55,272 nucleotides of DNA from Synergistaceae bacterium UBA6101. GTDB lineage: Bacteria; Synergistota; Synergistia; Synergistales; Synergistaceae. The notes beneath the pieces were generated by a model. That model searched no databases. It saw nothing but the letters and a program-made list of their open reading frames with translations, and was not told the origin of the DNA. A program made the position numbers and the translations under genes. Location of the stretch: the NCBI GenBank assembly GCA_002428495.1, contig DIWR01000022.1, positions 1 through 55,272 of the forward strand, given 5' to 3'. This document shows, in pieces, positions 33,222 through 43,800 of the stretch (positions are counted from its first letter, which is position 1; the number at the start of each line of letters is the position of its first letter).

Positions 33222-34019
33222 TTAAAGCCTGTTGTTTATCTCATCAATAAGCTCGGGCAGCTCAAAAATACTGTCGATCACATAGTCTGCGCCTGCGTTA
33301 CGGAATCTTGCTTCCGCCCTGTTTTTTCGCACAGCTATTTTGTCTTTCGCAATCGTGCATGATTCAGAAAGGGAAAGCCCTGTTTCGCTGCTTCCGCTGA
33401 GCACTCCCACGCTCCAAACACCTGCGTTGCGCCCTTCTTTTATGTCGCTTACCGTGTCTCCCACCTTTATGACACACTCTGGCGGGAAGATATTCAGTTT
33501 TTCCATATTTTTGAATATCATATAGGGATATGGGCGGCCGAATTTGACATCATCCGGAGTGACCAAAGAGTCCGGTTCATAGCCTTTTCTTTTTGCTTCT
33601 GAAGCTACAATAGCCATCATTTCTGATGTATAGCCTGTGGTAGAGCCTATTTTCAATCCATCTTCCCTCAGTAGAGAGACGACAGTGGTTACACCCTTGA
33701 TAGGCTCGGAATAATTGGGGAGGATCTCCATCAGCGAAGGCTCAAATTCAGAGTAAAACATGGCTACATCGTCTTCTATAAAAACCCTTCCGTTCTGCTT
33801 TTTAAAAAGATCAGTAACTCTTTTGGTTTTTAATATCTCTCTTATGTGGTCGATCTTTGGCAGTCCCATAGGTGCTCTCGCCTCATCAATGCTTATATCG
33901 AGCCCATGTTTTGAGAATACTGATAAAAAGACATTCAACGGTGCAAAGCATCCATAGTCTACTGTAGTACCTGCCCAGTCTAAAATAACTCCCCTGATTT
34001 GTTTCTTTTTCTTGATCAT
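33222..34019 (-). CDS. phnX: Phosphonoacetaldehyde hydrolase (phosphonatase)
   Basis: The 265-residue HAD-family protein has the PhnX signature DWAGTTVDYG, where Asp14 is the nucleophile. The Schiff-base lysine of the cap domain is Lys55 in MGLPKIDHI, which separates it from ordinary HAD phosphatases. GSTTGYTSEMM and KVGDTVSDIKEGRNAG follow. It splits the C-P bond of phosphonoacetaldehyde to acetaldehyde and phosphate. It lies between the permease gene and phnW in one operon, completing the two-step phosphonatase route. Confidence 0.94.
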   Translation of the reverse strand: MIKKKKQIRGVILDWAGTTVDYGCFAPLNVFLSVFSKHGLDISIDEARAPMGLPKIDHIREILKTKRVTDLFKKQNGRVFIEDDVAMFYSEFEPSLMEILPNYSEPIKGVTTVVSLLREDGLKIGSTTGYTSEMMAIVASEAKRKGYEPDSLVTPDDVKFGRPYPYMIFKNMEKLNIFPPECVIKVGDTVSDIKEGRNAGVWSVGVLSGSSETGLSLSESCTIAKDKIAVRKNRAEARFRNAGADYVIDSIFELPELIDEINNRL

Positions 34020-34051
34020 GACTACACCCCTCTGAATAGAATTTATGATTA

Positions 34052-35704
34052 TTACTCCGTCTTTGTAACTTTTCTGCCTGAAACAAATTCATAAACAAGA
34101 CGCACCGCTATGTTTATAAGGATCACGAGTACAGAAAGCGCGGCTGCAGGCGCTGTGTCCCCGGCATCTTCCATATTGACGATAGCGACTGATGCCAGCT
34201 TGAAATCGGCAGGGTAAAGGAAAACCACAGCCGATATAGTTACCATTGCATTCACAAAGAAAAATACAGCGATCTCAAAAAGCGCATCTTTGCACATTGG
34301 AATGGTGACCCTTACAAGTGTCCTGAATGATGGAACCGACATCGATTCAGCAACAGACTCTATCTCCTTATCCAGTTTCTTCAATGCTGAAGTGGCTGTT
34401 ACAAAGGGAACGGAATAAAAATGTACAATATTTGCAATTACGAGGATAATTATTGTTCCATAAATGAAACTCAGCGGATTGTATTCAGAACTGAAGAAAA
34501 AGATAAATGCAAGGCCTATCGAAAGTCCGGGTAGTGCTAAAGGAATAAGTGAAAATAAATAACCGGTCTGCCGTAGAAGGCTATGCCCTCTAAGTTTCTC
34601 AATCAGCCAGGCATTCAAAAAAACAAAAATCGTACCGAAAACAGCGCTCAGTGCGGAGGTGACAACGCTGTTCAAAAATGAGCCGAACCCTCCGGTTGCC
34701 GGACTGTCAACGGTAAAATGTTCAAGAGTAAATCCCATATTGTATGGCCAGGCTTTGACCACGGATGCCATGAATACTGCAAAAAAAAGGGCCATTATGA
34801 ATATATTTATTGCCAAGCAGTATCCCGTCAGGCAGAGATCTCTCCATTTATTCGATACGATCCTGTATTTCAAGCTTTTGGATGAGATAGTGTCTCTGTT
34901 TGGAGATTGAATCATCCTGTCTGTGATAAACATCATCACTGCAGGTATCATCAGCAGGATACCAACGACAGCTCCCATCCCGAAATTCTGCTGTCCGACA
35001 ACTTGTTTGTATATATCTGTCGCCAGAACATTAAAATTGCCGCCGACTACTTTAGGAGCGCCAAAATCAGAAAAACAGAGAGTAAAGGCTACCATCAGCG
35101 CGCTTACGATGCCAAACTTTGCCCCTGGCAGCACGACAGTCATAAATGTTCTGAGTGCACTTGTCCCCATGGCTCTGGCTGACTCATAGAGCCTGTTGTC
35201 CGCATATGAAAGCGTTACGTAAAGAATAAGAAAAGCCTGTGGGAATGTATATATGATCTCGCTTATTATGATTCCCAGTGGGCCGTAGAGAGGAAGTTTT
35301 AAGCCAGACATCGTAGTAATGATCCCTTTATTGCCGATCAGATAAATAAGAGCTATGCCAAATACCATTGTTGGCGCAAAAATCGGCATCATTGCCGTAA
35401 AATGAAAGATCCTTTTAAAAGGAATATCCCCTCGTGTAAGTGCGTAAGCGTAAACAAATGCAAGACAAACGGCGATTATGGACGTAATAAGAGAAATTAT
35501 TACCGAATTCCATAACGATACTGCCATTCCTGAGGAAGAAAAATATTCCACAAAATTTGTAAGGCCTATAAACTTTCCTGAGTTATTTTGAAAAGCCTTT
35601 ATAAAAAGGGCCGTCATAGGACAAATGACGGCTGTAAAAAGAAATGCCAGACTGAATATCAGGAGGGATAATTCAATTGTGTTTCCTGTTTTTATTTTTC
35701 TCAC
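34052..35704 (-). CDS. 2-aminoethylphosphonate ABC transporter permease, two fused domains (PhnU2 type)
   Basis: The 550-residue protein has about twelve membrane segments in two halves, each with an ABC permease (BPD_transp_1) core and EAA-type loop (ESARAMGTSALRTFMTVVLPGAKFG and ESVAESMSVPSFRTLVRVTIP). Fused permeases of this length occur in iron(III) and 2-aminoethylphosphonate importers. The neighbouring phnX and phnW fix the second choice. It starts with GTG 35704, directly abutting the TAA of the ATPase gene. It forms the inner-membrane channel for the binding protein and ATPase encoded upstream. Confidence 0.87.
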   Translation of the reverse strand: MRKIKTGNTIELSLLIFSLAFLFTAVICPMTALFIKAFQNNSGKFIGLTNFVEYFSSSGMAVSLWNSVIISLITSIIAVCLAFVYAYALTRGDIPFKRIFHFTAMMPIFAPTMVFGIALIYLIGNKGIITTMSGLKLPLYGPLGIIISEIIYTFPQAFLILYVTLSYADNRLYESARAMGTSALRTFMTVVLPGAKFGIVSALMVAFTLCFSDFGAPKVVGGNFNVLATDIYKQVVGQQNFGMGAVVGILLMIPAVMMFITDRMIQSPNRDTISSKSLKYRIVSNKWRDLCLTGYCLAINIFIMALFFAVFMASVVKAWPYNMGFTLEHFTVDSPATGGFGSFLNSVVTSALSAVFGTIFVFLNAWLIEKLRGHSLLRQTGYLFSLIPLALPGLSIGLAFIFFFSSEYNPLSFIYGTIIILVIANIVHFYSVPFVTATSALKKLDKEIESVAESMSVPSFRTLVRVTIPMCKDALFEIAVFFFVNAMVTISAVVFLYPADFKLASVAIVNMEDAGDTAPAAALSVLVILINIAVRLVYEFVSGRKVTKTE

Positions 35705-36682
35705 TTATGCGCTCTTTAGAGCGATAACTTTATCGCTTGGTATATCTATGTAAATGCTGTTCCCTCGTCTGAACGGTATCTCTGTATTGTGGTCAGACGC
35801 GATATCGACCATCAGTTCCTCGCCGGTCTCTGACTCAACAGCAATACGGTAGAACGAACCCCTGAACTCAACATCAGAAATAACGCCGCGCAGAAAATCT
35901 TTAGAGCAGCTTGTTGTAAATAGTCTGAGGCTCTCCGGCCGTATCGCGTAGTGGTGATCCTTCAGAAAATTGGCCGTTCCCACAAAATCTGCCACAAAAC
36001 TATTAGCAGGATATTTATAAATGTTCTGCGGAGTATCTATTTGCTCTATTCTGGCATCGTTCATCACTATCACGCGGTCAGACATAGAGAGAGCCTCTTC
36101 CTGATCATGTGTGACCATTATAGTTGTGATCCCGAGGCGCTCCTGTATACGGCGTATTTCCTTTCGAAGCTTCATTCTGACTTTTGCGTCCAGTGCGGAA
36201 AGCGGCTCGTCAAGAAGCAAAAATTCCGGTTTCAAGACGACGGCCCTTGCAAGAGCTACTCTCTGCTGCTGCCCGCCCGAAAGTTGCTGCGGATATTTTG
36301 TGCTATGTTGGCTAAGTCCGACAAGATCGATAATATCATCGACGCGTGATTTTATTTCAACCCTGGAAATTTTGCGATTCCATAGTCCGTAACCCACATT
36401 TTCTTCAACGTTCAGATTGGGAAAAAGAGCGTAGGACTGAAATACTATTCCAAAATTTCTTCTTGCCGGAGGATCGCAGGTAATATCTCTTCCGTTTATT
36501 TCTATGCTCCCGCTTTCCAGATCTTCAAGCCCGGCAATAACGCGGAGCAGCGTGCTTTTTCCGCAGCCGGAAGGTCCAAGGATACAAACGAACTCACCAT
36601 CGCGGATATCAAAGTTCAGTTTGTTCAGTACTACTTGCTTCCCGAATTTTTTAACTATGTTATTCGCTCGGAGAGTCACCAT
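35705..36682 (-). CDS. 2-aminoethylphosphonate ABC transporter ATPase (PhnT2 type)
   Basis: From ATG 36682 the protein has 325 residues. It has Walker A GPSGCGKST, the Q-loop VFQSYALFPNLNVEENVGYG, signature LSGGQQQRVALARA, Walker B LLLDEPLSALD and the H-loop VTHDQEEAL. A C-terminal TOBE-like domain follows from about 250. The frame continues 20 codons upstream, but that would overlap the binding-protein gene, and the later ATG has a better context. It powers uptake of 2-aminoethylphosphonate through the fused permease. Confidence 0.9.
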   Translation of the reverse strand: MVTLRANNIVKKFGKQVVLNKLNFDIRDGEFVCILGPSGCGKSTLLRVIAGLEDLESGSIEINGRDITCDPPARRNFGIVFQSYALFPNLNVEENVGYGLWNRKISRVEIKSRVDDIIDLVGLSQHSTKYPQQLSGGQQQRVALARAVVLKPEFLLLDEPLSALDAKVRMKLRKEIRRIQERLGITTIMVTHDQEEALSMSDRVIVMNDARIEQIDTPQNIYKYPANSFVADFVGTANFLKDHHYAIRPESLRLFTTSCSKDFLRGVISDVEFRGSFYRIAVESETGEELMVDIASDHNTEIPFRRGNSIYIDIPSDKVIALKSA

Positions 36683-36699
36683 AATTACTCTGTCCCCTG

Positions 36700-37752
36700 C
36701 TATTTCTTGGGTTCTGACTTGCCGTCGTAGCGGGAAGCCCATTCTTTAAGGATACGTTCTCTGTTTTTAGCCGACCATCTGAGATCATTCTTTTTAATAA
36801 GCTGAGAAAGAGGATCCTTTGAATAGCCATCCGGTATCTTATTATCCATCTTCACCGCCGTTATTGCATAATCGCCCTTAAGGGCATTTATAGCTTCATC
36901 CGAAATTGCCCAGTCCAGGAACTTTTTAGCTTCAGGTTTGATATTCTTCTTTTTGATGAGTGCGTTAGCCTCAACATCCCATCCGCTGCCTTCGATGGGA
37001 AATATGATATCTACGGGCGCACCCTTCTTTTTCTGGTTGATTCCCGCATAACCGTATGAAATACCTACTGCAAACTCACCTGCTGCGGCCTTTTTTGCCG
37101 GTGCTGACCCGGAGTGAGTGTACATTGCGATGTTCTGGTGAAGTTTATCCAGATATTCAAAGGCCTTTTTCTCTCCCATAAGATGGATGAGGCCTGCTAC
37201 TGCAAGGAAGCCTGTGCCTGAAGAGTTAGGATTGCTCATTACGATCTGGCCCTTGAATTCAGGTTTAAGCAGGTCCTGATATGATTTTATCTGCGGAAGG
37301 TTCTGTGCTTTTGCTTCTACTGTATTCACCACGATGGCGCATTCCCACGCATCTATACCTACCCATGCAGGGGGATTTGCTTTGTCTTTCAGCATTTTTT
37401 CGACTCTGTCGAGTCCCTTTGGAGCATAGGGCTGGATCATTCCCCTGTCTTCAAGAACAAGAAGACTTGATGCTGCCGTTCCCCATACGACGTCTGCCGG
37501 TGTATTTGAGCCTTCTGCAAGGAGTTTTGCTGTGATTATGCCGGTCGAATCCCGTACGATTTTGACATCTATATCTTTATTTTGTGATTTAAATGATTCC
37601 AGGTACTTTCCTATCTGTTCATTTTCAAGCGCCGTATAGACGATCAATTCTTTGGAAGCTGCAAGAGCCGGCAAAGGGCAAATAAGAGACAGACACAACA
37701 TAGCTAACAGAGCGCAATGCTTTTTTAGTCCTTTGTGATCAATACTTCTCAT
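36700..37752 (-). CDS. 2-aminoethylphosphonate ABC transporter substrate-binding protein (PhnS2 type)
   Basis: From ATG 37752 (GAGGAGG seven bases upstream) the precursor has 350 residues. A signal peptide with a hydrophobic core ends PALAASK, cleaved after ALA (about residue 31). The mature part is an iron-type periplasmic binding fold (ELIVYTALENEQIGKYLESF near the start, SNPNSSGTGFLAVAG in the middle, ALIKKKNIKPEAKKFLDWAIS late). It would capture 2-aminoethylphosphonate outside the inner membrane. It is the first gene of the phn operon. A periplasm implies a two-membrane envelope, as in Synergistota. Confidence 0.88.
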   Translation of the reverse strand: MRSIDHKGLKKHCALLAMLCLSLICPLPALAASKELIVYTALENEQIGKYLESFKSQNKDIDVKIVRDSTGIITAKLLAEGSNTPADVVWGTAASSLLVLEDRGMIQPYAPKGLDRVEKMLKDKANPPAWVGIDAWECAIVVNTVEAKAQNLPQIKSYQDLLKPEFKGQIVMSNPNSSGTGFLAVAGLIHLMGEKKAFEYLDKLHQNIAMYTHSGSAPAKKAAAGEFAVGISYGYAGINQKKKGAPVDIIFPIEGSGWDVEANALIKKKNIKPEAKKFLDWAISDEAINALKGDYAITAVKMDNKIPDGYSKDPLSQLIKKNDLRWSAKNRERILKEWASRYDGKSEPKK

Positions 37753-37781
37753 CAATGTTCCTCCTCGTGATCTAGTGATAA

Positions 37782-37807
37782 TTTTTGCCAAATTTATTTG
37801 GTAAAAA
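37782..37807. promoter_or_regulatory. Palindromic operator candidate upstream of the phn operon
   Basis: TTTTTGCCAAA (37782-37792) and TTTGGTAAAAA (37797-37807) form an 11-bp inverted repeat with one mismatch and a 4-bp centre, 30 bp upstream of the binding-protein start codon. It lies where a repressor would block the phn transcript. No regulator gene is adjacent. Confidence 0.5.
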
Positions 37808-37968
37808 TTACATATAAATTGTATCCGGACAATGTTGAGAATAAATGTATTTTATGTAACCAAACGGTAAAACTATGGTCCTGAAAAAATGATCAGAAAA
37901 GAACGGATCAAAACCCCTAAAAGTGAGTGTGGAAGAAATACGCCATCATTGTTTAATGATCCTGCATG

Positions 37969-37997
37969 TTGACATATAGATTACTTCATGCTATACA
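37969..37997 (+). promoter_or_regulatory. Promoter of the umuC-type gene
   Basis: TTGACA (37969-37974), a 17-bp spacer and TATACA (37992-37997) lie 37 bp before the polymerase start codon. I looked for, and did not find, a convincing LexA box of the E. coli or Bacillus kind. Confidence 0.65.
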
Positions 37998-38033
37998 TAC
38001 TGTCAGATAATATATCAAGCGGGAGATGACAAA

Positions 38034-39377
38034 ATGATAGCTTCGGATCTTATGCACGAGAGGTCTATAGCCCTCGCCGACTGCAACAACTTCTTCGTTT
38101 CATGCGAACGCCGGGCCGACAACGATCTCGGCAGCCGGCCGGTCGTAGTGCTTTCCTCAAATGACGGATGTGTTATATCCCGTTCCAACGAAGTCAAAAA
38201 AATGGGGGTAAAAATGGGAGATCCCTATTTCAAGATAAGGAACATGCTTGCGTTCAACGGCGTCGCCGTAAGGTCCACAAACTTGTCTTTATACCAGGAG
38301 ATATCTGCCGAAGTGATGTCCCGGATCAAACTCTATACAGATGCAGTTGAAATATACTCTATAGATGAATCTTTTTTCAACATAGGGATATCGAACGTAA
38401 AAGACCCCGTATCTTACTGCCGTATGATAAAGAAAGACATATGGGACAAATGCCGTATTCCTGTATCGATAGGCATAGCCCCCACAAAGACCCTTTCTAA
38501 GCTGGCAACTGAATATGCCAAAAAAAACAAGGAGACTGGGGGAGTCTTCTGGATGGACAGGGCGAGATATATGGATATGGGTTTCATGTCACAGTTTGAA
38601 TGTGCCGACATATGGGGCATAGGACGTAAGATAAGCGCAAAATTGGCTAAGTCGGGAATAAAAACAGCTGCGGATTTTATCAAAAAAGATGAGATGTGGG
38701 TCAAAAAGACTTTTGGAATAATGAGTCTCTACACGTCATGGGAACTCAAGGGCCATCAGGCATATTCCCTGGATAACGGCGGCAAGCCTCCAAAGTCTAT
38801 AATGGTCTCCCGTTCGTTCGGAAATCCCATAACAACATACGAAGAGATGCTAGATCCCCTTCTCTGTTTTACGGTCTCAGCGGCGAAACAACTGCGCAAG
38901 GCCAGGCAGACGACGGGGAAAATGTCTGTTTTCATATCGACAAGCAGGTTCGATGCGGAAAAATATTATGCCAACGGCCGTGAGACAACTTTTATAAGGC
39001 CGGTATTCCTTGACTCAGACCTCATGAGCAGCGCGGAAAAGATGCTGAAGGAGATATTCATTCCGGGATACAAATATAAAAAGTGCGGTGTTATACTCTC
39101 CAATTTTTCAGATATTTCCGCGGGAAGGCAGGCAGCTCTCTTCGATGAAGAAAACGGAGCAGATGAAAAGAAACTCAGGGTAGCCTCAGCTGTTGACTCC
39201 ATCAACAGGGAATTCAAACAGGGCATAATAAAACCCGCTGCCCTCTTCGAAGCGCCGGAACATGAAAAGAAGTGGGCCCCCAGATCAGAGTTCAGGTCGG
39301 AGGGGGGACGCAAAAAAGATTCTCCCCTGCCCAATGGCTTGCGCTTCCAGAACCATTCCGAAGACTTTGCCTCCTGA
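38034..39377 (+). CDS. Y-family DNA polymerase, UmuC type
   Basis: The 447-residue protein has the Y-family motifs ALADCNNFFVSCER (metal aspartate, residue 15), YSIDESFFNIG (second catalytic Asp-Glu) and GIAPTKTLSKLA. The helix-hairpin-helix segment SQFECADIWGIGRKISAKL follows, then a little-finger domain and a UmuC-type C-terminal extension. It performs error-prone translesion synthesis. No umuD or lexA-like partner gene is adjacent. In a bacterium with few genes for repair in view, this copy may act alone, like UmuC homologues on many anaerobe chromosomes. GGGAG precedes the ATG at 38034. Confidence 0.9.
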   Translation: MIASDLMHERSIALADCNNFFVSCERRADNDLGSRPVVVLSSNDGCVISRSNEVKKMGVKMGDPYFKIRNMLAFNGVAVRSTNLSLYQEISAEVMSRIKLYTDAVEIYSIDESFFNIGISNVKDPVSYCRMIKKDIWDKCRIPVSIGIAPTKTLSKLATEYAKKNKETGGVFWMDRARYMDMGFMSQFECADIWGIGRKISAKLAKSGIKTAADFIKKDEMWVKKTFGIMSLYTSWELKGHQAYSLDNGGKPPKSIMVSRSFGNPITTYEEMLDPLLCFTVSAAKQLRKARQTTGKMSVFISTSRFDAEKYYANGRETTFIRPVFLDSDLMSSAEKMLKEIFIPGYKYKKCGVILSNFSDISAGRQAALFDEENGADEKKLRVASAVDSINREFKQGIIKPAALFEAPEHEKKWAPRSEFRSEGGRKKDSPLPNGLRFQNHSEDFAS

Positions 39378-39624
39378 TGCAAAGCTCATAACATTCCCCC
39401 CATGGAACTGCATAAACTAAGCCTCATGACTGGGCAGCCGGGCTTTGTATTATCGATTCAACTAGTTATCGTGTAAAATATTACTCAAAACACAACACCG
39501 CCATCATCCGGGTGGAGGATAAATTATCTCCCGCCTTGTGTAAATGGTCCCATCATATATAGGGATCAGAATGATATTGACTCGTTTTACCGCTCAGACA
39601 GGAAAGAGGAAGGGGAGTTGCCAT

Positions 39625-40893
39625 ATGACCGATATCACACAAAAAACACTCGCGATAGTATGCGGGGGAGGCCCTGCCCCGGGGATCAACAGCGTTATAA
39701 GTTCCGCAGTCATCGAAGCTAAAAAATCGGGCTGGGATGTATACGGGGTCTATGATGGTTTCGCCTGTCTTGCAAAGGGAGAGAAGAATGTAGTTCCGTT
39801 TACGATAGAAATGGTCAGCCGTATACACTCGGATGGCGGCAGCGTGATACGTACCTCCAGGTACAATCCGACCAAAAAAGAGGAAGACCTCCGCAGGGTG
39901 GTCGATGCGTTGATAGAGCTAGGTGTCACTCATCTTATAACCATAGGCGGAGACGATACGGCCTACACGGCTTCATGTGTTGCGGATTACGCAATGAACA
40001 AACGCGGACTTACCATAAGCTTCGTCCACATACCAAAAACAATAGATAATGACCTGCCCCTGCCTGAAGGTATCCCGACATTTGGCTTTGAAACAGCAAG
40101 GTCGTTGGGCACACAGCTCGTATCCAACCTCATGGAAGATGCCAAGACAACAGGACGCTGGTTCATAGCGGTGGCAATGGGAAGGACCGCCGGACATCTA
40201 GCGCTCGGTATTGGCAAGAGCGCCGGTGCAACAATCACTGTCATACCGGAGGAGTTCTTGGGCAAGGAACTTATTCCTATGTCGCTGATAGTCGATATCC
40301 TCACAGGAGCGATCATAAAAAGGCTTGCTTCAGAAAGGAAATATGGGGTCGCAGTAGTTGCGGAAGGATTACTTGAAAGGATCAGGGAAGAAGACCTTGA
40401 GGCTCTCAGCTGCATTGAACATGACGATCACGGACATGTCCGCTATGCGGAGATCAGTTTTTCAAGCGTCCTCAAGCGCGAGGTCCAGGCAAACCTGACT
40501 TCGCTTGGAATAAAAATGGACATAACCAATAAGGAGATAGGATACGAGGTCCGCTGTGCGCCGCCGAACGCCTTCGATATCGAGTACACGAGAAACCTTG
40601 GATTCGCGGCAATAGAGTTCCTCAAAGAGGGGGGTACAAACGCACTCATTTCGATACAGAACAATATGATAGTACCGATACCCTTTGAGGATATAAAAGA
40701 TCCGGAAACCGGCAAGACACGGGTCCGAAGGGTCAACGCAAAATCTATACAGTACAGGATCGCAAGAGAGTACATGATAAGGTTGGAAAAGAAAGATTTT
40801 GAGCCGGGACTTGACTTCGTTCAGCTTGCCGTTGCAGCTCACATGTCACCGGATGAATTCAGGGAGAGGTTCGAGTACGTGACGGCCTACTGA
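39625..40893 (+). CDS. pfp: Pyrophosphate-dependent 6-phosphofructokinase
   Basis: From ATG 39625 (AGGGGAG upstream) the protein has 422 residues. The nucleotide or PPi pocket reads GGGPAPGIN at the start, then GGDDTAYTA. The substrate motif is PKTIDND. Asp in GGDD and Lys in PKTIDND, in place of the ATP-type GGDGS and PGTIDND, are the known determinants of pyrophosphate use. The later FGFETARSLG and AVAMGRTAGHLA segments fit. It works reversibly between fructose 6-phosphate and fructose 1,6-bisphosphate, saving ATP in fermentation. Its stop overlaps the convergent regulator gene by 7 bp. Confidence 0.9.
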   Translation: MTDITQKTLAIVCGGGPAPGINSVISSAVIEAKKSGWDVYGVYDGFACLAKGEKNVVPFTIEMVSRIHSDGGSVIRTSRYNPTKKEEDLRRVVDALIELGVTHLITIGGDDTAYTASCVADYAMNKRGLTISFVHIPKTIDNDLPLPEGIPTFGFETARSLGTQLVSNLMEDAKTTGRWFIAVAMGRTAGHLALGIGKSAGATITVIPEEFLGKELIPMSLIVDILTGAIIKRLASERKYGVAVVAEGLLERIREEDLEALSCIEHDDHGHVRYAEISFSSVLKREVQANLTSLGIKMDITNKEIGYEVRCAPPNAFDIEYTRNLGFAAIEFLKEGGTNALISIQNNMIVPIPFEDIKDPETGKTRVRRVNAKSIQYRIAREYMIRLEKKDFEPGLDFVQLAVAAHMSPDEFRERFEYVTAY

Positions 40894-43800
40894 TCGTTGC
40901 AGCCGAACTTTTTCCTGATCCATTCCCCTCTATGTCTGAAACCGCATTCCTCATAGAGTGCCGCAGACCTCAGAGCCGGCTCTTCAGGTGATTCCCAGGA
41001 TCTATTATAATTTTTCGGCAGGATCTTTTTGTTTTTCGACGATTTTGACAAAAGCCAGGCCTTTGCGAGATATTGAGTTGCCATCCATTGTTTTCTGGAA
41101 ACATCTTTCAGAAAAATTTCTGCACGTTCTATAGATCTATCTGCCTGCTCTGGTTGATCACGCTCCGCATCGGCTATTGCCTTGATGCTGTACAGCATTG
41201 ATCCGCAGCGGCCGCCTCTGCAGCTCTCGAACAGAGAGACTGCCTTGTCTATATGGCGAAAGAGGAGGGACATATCGTTCATGTCCAGCGCCAGGCTTGC
41301 CGCATGAGTGTGAAAATAGCTTCTGCCCCAGTAAAGGCCTATACTTTCAGAGGTCTTTGTGGCGTATTCAAGATAAGCCAGAGCACTTGTATGATCACCT
41401 TTGAGCTGAAATAGCTCACCAATATAGCATTTTGCGATCAGTATGCTTAATGTATAGCATTTGCCGGTAAGCTTAAGGCTTTCGAAAAGCCTGATCGAAT
41501 GTCTGAAGGTCCTTTCCGCCCCGTCATATTTCCCTGACAAAAACATTGAAACTCCAACGTATCTTACTGCCGTCGCCATGTAGTGGCGGTAATTTTCCGG
41601 CCGTGAAAGCAGTATCAGTTCTCTGGCTGTCGAGAGGAGGCGTTCGGGATCTTCGGTCTGAAGATGCATGTAACATATATGCTTCAGGCAGTGTATGTGT
41701 GTGTCACAGAGCCCGAATTCATTTGAAATGCTTATTGCCTCATTGATAAAGACGAGTCCCTTGTCATATTCGCCCCAGCTTATATGGTATCCCCCTGCCA
41801 GCTCGAAACACGAAGCCTCAAGCCTTTTCAGCTCTTCGCGATCGACATTTTTATCGGTACGGATCTCATCCAGCAACCCCAGTGCCTGATTTATTTTCTG
41901 CTCAGTCCCCTCTCTGCTGCTGAAGGGAGTGGAGCAGGAGAGAAGCACCTTATCTGAAACGACAGGGAAAAGGTCGTGGTTAAGCGTTATGTCAAAAATC
42001 AGTTCCCGCAAATACTGTTTAAGCTCCATGGCACGCTGGCCTGATTTCATGTAATGATGACAAAGCATGGTGCTGAGCTCGGGATCCCATTTTTGCGGCG
42101 AGTATATGTTGTTCAGGACTTCGGCGACCTTCTTGTGAAGTTCCTGTCTTTTAGAAAGGGAAATCGATTCATATATGCACTCCCTGACCTTGGCATGCGT
42201 AAAATCCCAGATCACCCTTCCCTCTTCTTCCCTTTCATTAAGCAATCCTTTGGAGAGAAGCGTTTCGCCTGCCAGCAGCACTTCATGTTGCCCCCGGCAG
42301 GTGGCTTCCGCTATCTGTTCAGGATCTGCCCCCACTGCAAAGACCGAAAGCACTGAAAGCACATTCTGCTGCAGTTCTGAAAGATCTCCTATCCTTGCCA
42401 TTATGAGTCCCCCCAATCCGTTTGTAAGATCGGAATCAGGGTTCTCCTCTGCTGCCCGAAGCATCTCAAAAAGAAGGAGGGGGATCCCTTCGCTCTCACG
42501 AATAAAATATTCGTCTCCTTTTTGATTTAGAAGCTCTTCAGAAAGGGAGTGCCGGCATATGTTTATGATCTCATCATTGCGCAGAGGGTCCAGTTTGAGG
42601 GGAACGATCTTCCATTTTGAAGGAGGATTGAGGCTCTGAAGCATTGCCAGAGTGATCCTTGAGGATTCTGGCCGCCCTGACAGGATTATGTTCAGGTCAA
42701 GGTCAACAGAACTCATAAAAGCAGTCAGAAGCTGGATCGACTGTGTGTCAAACCAGTGAATATCTTCAAAGATCATGATTATTCTTTTTTTGCATGCAAT
42801 GCGCCTAAGAATATCGTTTATCATCCCGCTGATGACAATAGGGTTTCTTTCAGTCATAAGAGCTACGTCTGCATTGTAGTTAAGCCCCTTGCCGCCGAGG
42901 AATCCGGGGAAAATGCCCGAAAGGACGGACTGGGTATTTATGTCAGGAAAATCATTTTCAGCATCGAGAGTCCTGCCTATCTGTGTCATTATGCTGTTCC
43001 AGGAAGAGTATGGATACCATTCCCCCACAGGGCAGGATCTTGATGAGAGGAGCAGGCAGTCACCTGTGTCGAGTATCGATATAGCTTTGTTGATCAATGC
43101 CGTCTTGCCTATGCCGGCCTCCCCGTGGACGTAAACAGCTGTGTTCAGTCCGACGGAGTCTGTCAGGGCGCCTATCATGAGAGCAAGCTCATTTTTTCTG
43201 CACCAGAATTTCCTCCCTTTTTCAGACTGATCGTCATGCTCGGACCAGTTGCCGATAATTTTTCTGAAGTATTTCCTGCTTCTTTCTGAGGGTGCTATGC
43301 CCATCTTATTTTCAATTTTCGATGAGTATTCCTTGAAAAAAATCAGAGCTTTGGTAGGCTGTCCGATATTGCAGTATGTTTCCATCAGTTCAAGCACGGA
43401 ATCTTCATCAAAGGGGTCAATTGTCAGGAGGACCTCAAGCGAATTGCTCATCTCTTCGTACATCTTTTTTTCATAGCAGTTTGAGATCCTCTTTCTCAGT
43501 ATTGCTACGATATTCTTTCTTATCGACTCCTTTGTCACTGCCGCCCACTCATCAAATTCTTCCGAACCTTCAAGTCTGAAGTCTCTAAGCGGTTCCTCAG
43601 TTATGTGGCAAGGGATGGGAAAATCCGGGTCAGTTATTTTTTCAAGAGCGGAGATGTCGTCGGCGGATCCTTTAAGGGAGACAGTGTCCCTTTCAATGTC
43701 TACATATCTTGGGATCGCGTTTCGTATTATGTAAAGCGCGTTTCTAAGGTTTGCGGATGCTTGGGGATTTTCCATGTCTGACCAGAAAAGTGCCTTGAGC

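Noticed and set aside
37969..38033. LexA/SOS box before the UmuC-type gene
   Set aside because: Neither the E. coli CTG-N10-CAG nor the Bacillus GAAC-N4-GTTC pattern is present. Only a sigma-70-type promoter is supported.
40887..40893. Possible frameshift between pfp and the regulator because their 3' ends overlap
   Set aside because: The genes are convergent and both end at normal family-length positions, so a 7-bp tail overlap needs no error.
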